A DNA stretch of 64,000 nucleotides from Gamarada debralockiae (taxonomy: Eukaryota > Ascomycota > Leotiomycetes > Helotiales > Hyphodiscaceae), in contig NXFV01002036.1 in the NCBI GenBank assembly GCA_002803225.1, forward strand, positions 1 to 64,000, read 5' to 3'. The notes under the pieces were generated by a model. The model was not told where the DNA came from, made no database searches, and worked only from the letters and a program-made list of their open reading frames with translations. Each line of letters opens with the position of its first letter. Within the stretch, counting starts at the first letter, position 1. This document shows, piece after piece, positions 56,029-64,000 of this stretch. The translations under genes were made by a program, and so were the position numbers.

Positions 56029-57851
56029 TCACGAGCTAGGATCAGACCCCAGAGTAACCATCGACCTCGGCGTCCCATCATTCACACTATCGCTCCTCAC
56101 ACTCCCAGCACTGAAATCGAATCCCCACCCCCAACTCCCCTCTCTGATCTCACTTCCCTCCCCAACGCCCCTAACACACTTAACAGACACTCGCCTAACT
56201 TCTTTCCCCTCGTCAAATATAACTTCCACCAGCCTTGCGCGAGCCCATTCTGGAATATATTCTGTTTCCACACCCTCCTCTTCAATCTCCATCAACCACT
56301 CGCTGATTTGAGCGGTGGAAGTTGACCAAAAATTACCCTCCCTCCATGCTTTCGATTTGAGAAGAGCGATGGCTTCGCGTCGCATAGCCCGAACCCGACT
56401 CCGATCCGCAACAAGCCGTAAAGGAAATATTAAACCGGCGTTAGAGGAGTAAGATCCTTCAGGTATGATCTTGTCTGCAAAGGGATGTTGGAAAAATAAC
56501 TTCGCCAGGGTTAAAATCTCCTTGAACTCTTCCAAAAAGGCGTCATAGATCATTTCCGTAGCCGAGAGTTCGCCGGCGAGTAGGATGCCAAGGACTCGGC
56601 CTCGGATCTTTAGGAGTTGGGTACTGAGGAAGTCGCGGTGTTGGGGCGTGCGTGAAGCGTAGAGGGATTCGAAAGCGGCATTCCAGCGACGATTCTCCGC
56701 TACGTAGCGCTCTTGCTCGAATTGGAGGGGTTGGATGGAACCTTCGAAGGTCTTGAATGAGTTGAAGCTTGCGACAAAACTCTGTGTGTCTGGATCCACT
56801 TGAGATAGAGATGAGGGACTGGGTTTTTGGGGGACCACTGTGCCGAGGAAGTGGTGTGAGCGGCGCATTATTAGTTCCAGGAACTGTCTGGCTTCGTGTG
56901 TGCTGGTGAAAGTTTTGGGCATCTGGTTGACGGTATCGCTTCCATCTCTCTTGAGTCGTTCGTGGTATTCTTGAGGTTTGGGATCGTAGAGAACGGAAGC
57001 TTCAAGTTCCAGCATCCGGAACTGCTGTACAATTTCGTCTTCCACGACGTCGGGTTGCGGAGAGTTGATGCCGGGTAAGGCCGGGGCTTTTGATTGGCTT
57101 GATATCCATTCATCCAGGAGGTTTATGCCACTTATCAGGTGCTTTAGAGCTGAGCGGTGATGCCATTGAAGTCCTTCGACGCAAATTATGAGAAGGCAGA
57201 CGATCAATGCCATCCTTCTCCCTTGATGTCCACTCGTCAAAGCCTTCCTAGAGCCTTGCAGAAACTTGCTGTATTGCTGAAGCACGAAGTCCTCGTCCAT
57301 CTTAGGATTATCTTGGCATGTCAGCGCTCCAGGGGACGAGCATTGTGATCCATTCGTGAGCTCCAAACTAGCACTCTTGCTGAGACTCCCAATGGCGATG
57401 ACAGCATGCCGGATAAACGCTTGATCGTGACTTGCTTGAAGTATCACCCGGCTCCAGATCGGCAACTCAAAAGCACCAGCAAGATTCGCAGCCGTCTGGT
57501 CACAGTAATGTCGAAAGTAAGAGAACTCCTGCTCATTCTCAAACAACTGTGTTGAAGGCCCTGCATTTACCAATCTCGGAACCAGCGTCCTCTCTGTCGG
57601 CGACGCAACAGGTTTGGGCTCTTCCACCGGCTTGTCACTTTCATAGCCCCCACACTTTCGTCCAAATCGTGCGCATCTCATGCAATTTGGCCGCGTTTCA
57701 TCGCATTTTATCCTTCGAGCCCTTCACGTGACTGTTAGCATTCTAACAGAAGAGGAGAGCCGGCAACTCACTTGCAAGTCGAGCACCCAGTTCTGACCTT
57801 TGGTTTGCTGGCTCTGAATCCTTTACTCCTTGACATCTGCTTTGTTGGCAT
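56029..57851 (-). CDS. Zn2Cys6 transcription factor with fungal-specific domain
   Basis: Predicted 590-residue regulator with an N-terminal Zn2Cys6 (Gal4-type) binuclear cluster. Exons 57772..57851 and 56029..57721 on the minus strand; the 50-bp intron splits the cluster. Joined, the Cys pattern is C-x2-C-x6-C-x6-C-x2-C-x6-C, starting at residues 23 and 26 with CSTCKARRIKC. The linker is basic and Ser/Pro-rich. The middle has the fungal_trans_2-like WSRVILQASHDQAFIRHAVI and a helical region ending at the C-terminus. No biosynthetic or transport cluster surrounds it. Its targets cannot be predicted. A downstream ATG (MSRSKGF) is a possible alternative start that keeps the cluster. Confidence 0.85.
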
Positions 57852-59286
57852 ACCGATAAAGCGAATATGCGATTGAGGATGATGATGAGGATTGCCAGGG
57901 TAGGAGTTATTCGAGGGTTCGGCAAGCCCTACGGGTCGAGGCTTTGGGATCTTTGACGAGACAGGAGCCCGTCATTGCTATCGCCGCCGTAAGAGTTAAT
58001 ATTCTCAAAAGCCGCAAGAGGGATAATATCGTAGTGAAATATGTAGTTGAAGTGAAGGCTGAAAAGAAAGAAGACGTCGGCAACCGAATCTTTTTGAGGT
58101 TGGTCCCTTCCACACTAGCCCATCGCGGCCACATAAAAGAATTTCCATCGTAGATCCCTTTCGCTGACAAATTCCGAACGAAATAAACTCATGTCTCTCA
58201 TTGGGAAAGCCGTATCCAAGGCCAATCATGTAAAGCGTCAGCCTCAAGAGCCTTGTCCAGTAAAGATTGCCTCTAGCCGCTTCAGTCAATCTCGGCTATT
58301 GTTTGAGCCTTTCCGATCCTCAAGCCTTCATCTCCGAAGCTGTCAACCTTTGAACTTTGAATCATTTAAAAACTCAAAATCTAGATAATTAATAATACAT
58401 CGTCAAATACTCTCTCGCCGCTTGAAGCGCTGCTGCTATATCTTAGTGGACGAATATCTTGGAAATTGGCAAGTCGGAGACACGGAAGCGTGCGGCGCAG
58501 CAGCATGACAATACCGTTACCAACAGCTCAACAGCCAGCAATATCAGTGGTTGAGGGGTCAGATAGCATGTCCAGCCGCTGCAAATCCCGCTCTTTGGAA
58601 TTAGGGTTGAGAAAGGGACCGAAATTATCTTTTGATAATGCCAAACTTTGGACTTTTCCATTTCAGGGGCTCTCGGCCGATGTCATACCTATATATCACG
58701 TGTGCCGACTTCTCCGTTTAGATCGTGGTTGGATGTTATCTCGAGTAGCTTTTCTTTGGGAGTATTAGTATGAAAAGTTTGGGATCTAGCCTTCTGGACG
58801 TCAGTCAGTCTTTGGCACATGACTATCTTTGCAAGATAGTCCAGACCTTCGAACAAAGCCAACGACTGCGGATTACAAATCTGACAACAAGATTTCAAAG
58901 ATAAGATCCTCCCAGAAGCTAAGCATCGCCTATCTCTACTTTGTCATTTTCCGGCGAGTCAGCATCTTCATGACTCGCAGATCTCCCCGCTGATTACATA
59001 ATTTATGTCAAAGATCTGAGGCATAGTATATGGTGTGGTTTTAACAATCCCATCTTCAGCCATGAGAACTTTTGGGACGGGACTGACTCCAAACTATATT
59101 CCCGCTATGGTTTAGACTTAGTTAGATCGCGGCCTTGGGTTTTCCTTGTCGCTTAGTCTCACCTCGTAGTGCTTCAATGATTCAATCCTGATTACGATCC
59201 AAGATATTTCACGCTCCATCTGTTCCTTATCTCTCAAACTCTACTATCTCCTCGAATCATTCAAAGCAATCTCTCAGCAATTGAAG
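57852..59286. other. intergenic, 5' side of Zn2Cys6 gene; no gene recognised
   Basis: About 1.4 kb. Frames of up to about 95 codons exist but none is convincing. A perfect hairpin sequence lies at 58822-58842. Confidence 0.4.
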
Positions 59287-60110
59287 ATGGTCCAGTCCAG
59301 CCTCCTCTCGTTGTCCTTCCTCTTGGGTCTCGTTCGCGAGTGTCACGAATCCAAGCAGCACTTTGCTATGTGCTAGACGAAGTTTCTCTGGCCAGTGATG
59401 ATTTTCGGACATTTATCAATGTAGAAGATGAATTCAGCAGTAAGTCTTCCTCATCATCGCTTGCCTCGGACCTTCAATGACACCCAGTCAGTGTGTTGCG
59501 GCACCAACAGAACCGACCTAACAAACACCGACATCTGCCAACAAAATGGTCTGCAGAACAAACGGCACTCAATCCTACTTCCGAGACTACTGCATCGATC
59601 CCACATGGCGAGGTCCGAATTGCTTAAAGAGCGAGGATAACAAAATCGTTTGCCTGACTGGTATGTTCATCAACTACCAAGATAGATCTTGAGATTATAT
59701 TACTGATCTGAAATATGATGGAGGCGCCGACGACAACTGGACACCCGTGACACAATGCACAGACGGCACATTGTGCGGTTACAACAACCTCGCACGTTGC
59801 AACCGCTCCCTCGGCGTCAAAATCCCACCCACGCTCGTCTCCTTCACATCCCTCAACTCCACCAGCTCCTCCAACTCCTCCCGCACAACTACCACAACTG
59901 CCGCCTCATAATCATCCTCGAACTCATCAACCACAGCCGTTGGTGTCGGACTGTGCGTTGGGCTCGGAGTTCTGGCGATAGCAGGCAGTTTGAGAGGGTT
60001 CTTCGCGGGCATGAGAAGAGGGAAGAGCATACCAGAACTAGACTTATGGATTGGATCATCACGGGAATAGGTTGGACACGAAACAACCGATGTTGCCGTA
60101 TAATGACCAA
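59287..60110 (+). pseudogene. decayed Cys-rich secreted/membrane protein gene
   Basis: Broken gene of a fungal family with an ectodomain of spaced cysteines, a Ser/Thr linker and one C-terminal membrane segment. At the start, MVQSSLLSLSFLLGL looks like a signal peptide but is cut by a stop about 30 codons on. After a probable intron (GTAAGT at about 59439, acceptor at about 59490) the frame has VCCGTNRTDLTNTDICQQ. It needs a two-base addition to reach the next frame (RTNGTQSYFRDYC, DPTWRGPNC). A further intron starts at about 59659. Then come WTPVTQCTDGTLCGYNNLARC, a TAA in the Ser/Thr linker (about 59909), and a hydrophobic segment AVGVGLCVGLGVLAIAG in the same frame. Several independent breaks make it a pseudogene. 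Confidence 0.6.
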
Positions 60111-60326
60111 GGACATAGAGGCGTTTTTCATGAGCAGTTCGAACAGGGGAATGGACAGAAGATTTATGAGGCGCAGGCGCCATTGCGTTGTGAGCCTGCG
60201 GAGTTGGGAATTCGCCTGTGCATAGCTGTTGGTAGGTGGAGAGAAAAGTGGTTGTATGGATATTGTATTTTGAAGGTTATGCGCATTAGCGAGTGCATAG
60301 ATTGGAGTATTTATAAATTTATAACA

Positions 60327-62938
60327 TTATACGTGATGTTCAATCTCCGGCTTTTTCCGTCCAATAATCCTTTCCCACCACTTCAACGAGCCATCCTGAA
60401 CCTGCGCTGCCTCCATTTTGTCCGTCGAACCAATAACCTCAATTTCATGCGTATCCTCCTTCCCTCGTCCTCGCCCCGAATCGCTGTCCGTAACAGCCAC
60501 AGCATCAACCACATTTTGCCTCGCTTGAGCACCCGAACCCGAAGCTTCTTTCCCAGTATGCTCTTGCAAAGTCGAAGCCGACTCGCCCCTAACATGTTTA
60601 ATTTGCGCCTTTCTGATCGCCTGCGCTTGTGTAGCCGACAACGATCTCCTCTTATTTCTTGCAATCTCTACTTCTGCTCACCCATCAATACCTAGTTCTC
60701 AAAACAGAGAAGATTCCGTAGCTTACCTTCAGTACTGAGTGTCTTTGGCATTTTGCGTGCTCCAGGGCTTCCAGGTGGTCCGGGTTTTGGTTTCCGAGTT
60801 ACCCATGCTTGGAGCCGATACCATTTATCTCTCCAAAACTCCATACCGGCAGAGGTGTTTAGGAAGCCGATTAGGACGAAGAATGGGACGCAAACGGTAA
60901 CCATTACGACACCGAAGTTCTTGAAGTCATGTTCTGAGGGCATATTTGTCATACCAAATACAGAAGTTACGAATGTCAAAGGTAGAAAGAAGATAGAAAC
61001 CTGGGAGCCGTTAATAGTTGACTAGATTTAGGGGACTCAAGATACTTACGAGTGTCAGCAATTTAATATTATGCCCTTGCAAAATCGTCACCGCGGAGAG
61101 TTCCACACTCTTCCTACTTTCCAGAACGCTAGTCCCCGAGAAAAGCTGATCCCTCAGGGTCCTAATTTCCTTCCTTAAATCATCATTCTCATCATACAAC
61201 TTTTCCAACCCTTTTATCTCTTTCTCAAAATCCTTTTTCAAAGACGCCATCCTCTTCTTCCAGTAAATGTTGCGGGGGGAGTCGACTTCGAGGATAGGCC
61301 AAAGGAATTTGTGTTTTCCTTCCCAGACTTCTTCGGTGAATGTGTCTTCGTAGGAATCGATTATCGCTTTAATGCCGTTTTTTAACATGCCTAGGGTTTG
61401 GTAGGCCCAGAAGTAGCGTCGGGAGTAGGTGAATTCTTCATCTTCGAAGAGGAGCTTGTCTCGTAGTCTGCCGTTGAACATGAAGTCCGCCTGCCAAGTC
61501 AGTTCTGTGAGTGATGTGGGAGGTTGGGCACTTACTGGAGGTGTGACAAGTTTGCTTATCTTGTTGTAGATGTCCTCAAATCGCTTCTGTGCATCCTTGA
61601 ACTCCGCAAGAAGGGTTGTCAAGAACGCTTCTGGACCGTTCACATAATGTTTCGTCGAGTCATGGCTATCCATGCTATGTTTATGATCTGGGTAGCACTG
61701 GATGTTGAGAACATGCCACTACACAATGCCACAATTAGCCAAATCGTTCTCAAGCAGAAAAGGCGCAGTCATACCGGTGCCCATGGATCATACACATATC
61801 CGTATTGAGTCTTAGCTCGTCGTGCTGCATTCTTCAACTTCTTGATATATCCTCCAGACAAAGACAAAGCCACTACAGAGCTACATCGGGAAATTGGGAT
61901 GTGCTCGCTGGACTTTTTCGGGATGATATCTGTAAGCTGCCACGACATAGGAGCACAGTCATCGCCTATGACAGTGTAGTAGTCGAAGTTAAAGATGAAA
62001 GAGCGTTGGTGACGAGTGTCAGCTGAAAACGCACGACCCACGATATTGGCCTAATATTGTCTGTAAGATTGTTCCTCTTGAACGCAGAAACGGATGATTT
62101 ACGGATGATGTGTCTGAAGAGATAAGATGACTAAATATCTCATCCATATCGAATCGTTCATTCATCGTCATGTGGATAGCACCGAAAATGATTGGGGATG
62201 GTTCCCGGATAATCCTGTTTGGAGTCAGTCAAAGTCATGATAGGGCAAAATACGACTTACGATATTCGTCCAACTGCCTTGCGTTGGTCTGCTGGACCAA
62301 TATTCAAATCCTACTCGGAATATCAGTCATTGAGATGATCTCAGAGATTCAAAGTACCCTACCTGGATGACTTACCAAATGGCAGAATCAATTGAAGTCG
62401 TCCCCGGTTTAACAACCTCATGCCTCGACAATGGCGCTCCATCAGTCCCAACATCGAAGACAGAATAATGCGAGTTATGAGACCTATCACTCGGCGCATA
62501 CTCCGGAAATAACTTCGGATCCAACAACCTCCCATTATCAATCACAGTCTCCAATATTTTCTTTCCCGACGAGTTGAATTTGTGATGTTTCAAATGATGC
62601 CGCAGATACTCATGATCAAACGCGTAGGAAGGCAAAGGAGCCTGCACATAAAGTTCGTCATCTTCATCCGATTCGTCACTGTCGCCCGTCAGGAGAGAGC
62701 TGGGAAATGTCGCAGCCACTGAACCAGCCTTAGAAGGTTTTCGTCGCTCCGGCCTCTCAGTCTCATTGTCCACAGTTGATCGTCGTCTGCGCTTCGAAGG
62801 TCCCGGCGACGCAGGGTTGGAGTTTGCTTCAACGTTGTGCGACAGAGCCTCATGTACCAATTTGAAGGTCTCGAGGTAAGCCTTATGTTGTTCGTCAAGC
62901 TTTTTGAGGAGCTCTTGGGTGCTTGGTCCGGCCGCCAT
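60327..62938 (-). CDS. CorA-like membrane protein, frame broken twice
   Basis: A fungal CorA-like magnesium-transporter-type membrane protein of about 750 residues. Minus-strand exons: 62376..62938, 62261..62310, 62103..62214, 61775..62050, 61536..61719, 61050..61490, 60727..61000 and 60327..60670. The N-terminus is hydrophilic (RRRRSTVDNETERPERRKPS); then come SPIIFGAIHMTMNERFDMDE and GYVYDPWAP. The helical stalk is DSYEDTFTEEVWEGKHKF and later. Two C-terminal membrane helices flank VFGMTNMP, the GMN-like loop of CorA proteins. Two defects: exon 1 ends in phase 2 but exon 2 must be read in phase 0 to avoid an immediate stop, and a run of four A at about 61677-61680 shifts exon 5 by one. The two shifts cancel, so the summed exon length is a multiple of three. 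It is a recent pseudogene, a variant gene or an assembly error. Confidence 0.6.
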
Positions 62939-63486
62939 GGTGTCCGCGGTTCGTAATGTCGCACGGCGTGAAATGAAGGCAATTTAACCGATTGAGATGC
63001 ATTATGAAGAGGAAAGTTCAGCTCGAGACTTCTATTTCAAAGCACTGTCGACACAGTGTTAAGCCGCCGCAAGGCTCGGCGCTTCACAGGTGATCTTTCA
63101 GCCCCGCCCGCTGGGCCCCACCTCCCATTGCGGGCAAGGCTGTTGCCTGTCACTGTCAGACCTCAAATCGTGAGATGGGCGCTACGTGTCGCAGAGGGAG
63201 AAATACTTTTAGGGCTAAATGCAGCTTCCGTTTCTTGTTTGAAGGTGAATGTGATTGTTAGCTGAGGAATTGCCTGTCGGTGAGTTGCTGGGCCAGTCAA
63301 CGGATCGAAAAAATACCCCGCAATTCGCCCATGAGTAGCGTTGGCGGAGGATAGATATTTCAAGCCTCATGAAGCGGGAAATCATCGATTTCATAATTTG
63401 CTCGATTTGGATCGTTAGCATTCTTTCATCTCATCCCATCCCAATCCCCAGCACCTTAAGACTCCAACGCCGCCACCGTCCCAAGT
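62939..63486. other. intergenic between CorA-like and Sro7-like genes
   Basis: About 550 bp with no gene. The CorA-like promoter lies at its left end and the Sro7-like 3' flank at its right end. Confidence 0.4.
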
Positions 63487-64000
63487 TTAGAACCATTTCC
63501 CAGTAATGCCTCCCAGAACTATATTCCGTTTTTGCTTTGAGACGAACTTGTTAACATCATCTGCCCATCCCGCACTGTTCTCCTGCACCTTGTCCATGCT
63601 ATCTCCCATAATATTTAGCTTCTCCGTCCTCTCGTTCAATTGTCTCGTCATATACTCTCCCCATCCCTCAGTTGACCGCGTACCTGGAGCATGAGATGGT
63701 CCAGCACCACCACTCATTCGAGCAAGGCGATCTTCTTCTGCCGCCGCAGCCAACATACGTTTGCTCGGAGGTCTATCGGGTCCGCCAATGAGCAGATCCA
63801 GATCTGTAGGGCTGACATATTGGGTTCCTGTAAGCCATTGAACGTTTGAAATCGTGGGCCGTGGTGGGATCAGAGCTTGAGGATTGAAGAGCTTGTCTTG
63901 AGATTTGGGAAGTGAAAGCCCCGTACCCCAGACGCTAAGCATGGCAATTTCAGATGGACCAGTCCAACCAAAGAGATCTCCAGAGGCTGTGACAATGGCG
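63487..64000 (-). CDS. Sro7/tomosyn-like exocytosis protein, C-terminal end (partial)
   Basis: The last 171 residues of a protein whose start lies beyond the right edge of the window. The visible part begins AIVTASGDLFGWTGPSEIAM and continues VWGTGLSLPKSQDKLFNPQ and LIPPRPTISNVQWLTGTQYV, which resemble the end of the second beta-propeller and the following loop of Sro7/Lgl/tomosyn proteins. The final 60 residues (QLNERTEKLNIMGDSMDKVQ, NSAGWADDVNKFV) are a v-SNARE-like helix as in tomosyn. These proteins control fusion of secretory vesicles by binding t-SNAREs and Sec4-type Rabs. No intron is seen in this part. The stop follows GGITGKWF. The ATG at 63942 is internal and is not the start. Confidence 0.75.
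   Translation of the reverse strand, partial: AIVTASGDLFGWTGPSEIAMLSVWGTGLSLPKSQDKLFNPQALIPPRPTISNVQWLTGTQYVSPTDLDLLIGGPDRPPSKRMLAAAAEEDRLARMSGGAGPSHAPGTRSTEGWGEYMTRQLNERTEKLNIMGDSMDKVQENSAGWADDVNKFVSKQKRNIVLGGITGKWF

Overview
The window is nuclear DNA of a filamentous ascomycete (Pezizomycotina). Most genes are broken by 45-75 bp introns with GTAAGT/GTGAGT donors and CAG/TAG acceptors. The gene set is also typical: White Collar-1, an Argonaute, CFEM and GH76 cell-surface proteins, a Zn2Cys6 regulator and MFS transporters. Leotiomycetes is my best guess from protein flavour; this is inference, not shown by the sequence.

Layout. 0.6-2.2 kb: fucose/FHS-type sugar transporter (-). 2.2-9.5 kb: gene-poor, with a relict response-regulator domain, a double-GFA-domain protein (-) and a decayed secreted-protein gene. 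9.5-11.3 kb: DHA1-type MFS transporter (+). 11.3-17.6 kb: AT-rich, repeat-bearing block with a dead Tc1/mariner copy, a short repeat patch and one intact two-exon gene for a 66-residue cysteine-rich secreted peptide. 17.7-21.2 kb: GH76 mannanase-like GPI protein and a CFEM protein (both +). 21.6-32.4 kb: Sds23-like CBS protein (-), importin beta-3 (+) and the blue-light receptor WC-1 (+). 32.8-36.7 kb: HNH protein (-), PP28/PDAP1-like protein (-) and a small zinc-ribbon-like protein (+). 36.9-39.3 kb: two intact four-exon genes of the fungal Tse2-like ADP-ribosyltransferase toxin-domain family plus a truncated third copy and a possible inverted-repeat element. 39.9-57.9 kb: mostly conserved genes: group II PLP decarboxylase (-), Nop9 (+), Argonaute (-), Rna14 (-), Asf1 (+) and a Zn2Cys6 factor (-). 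57.9-64 kb: a decayed Cys-rich membrane-protein gene, a CorA-like membrane protein with two frame breaks (-) and the C-terminal end of a Sro7/tomosyn-like protein (-), cut by the window edge.

The housekeeping genes serve general chromatin, RNA and nuclear-transport work and do not form an evident pathway cluster. The gene-poor blocks carry transposon remains, pseudogenes with apparent transition-type damage, the small secreted peptide and the toxin-domain family, which is the usual accessory compartment of such genomes. Exon boundaries were assigned by hand from splice signals, frame closure and family expectation; none was confirmed by transcripts.
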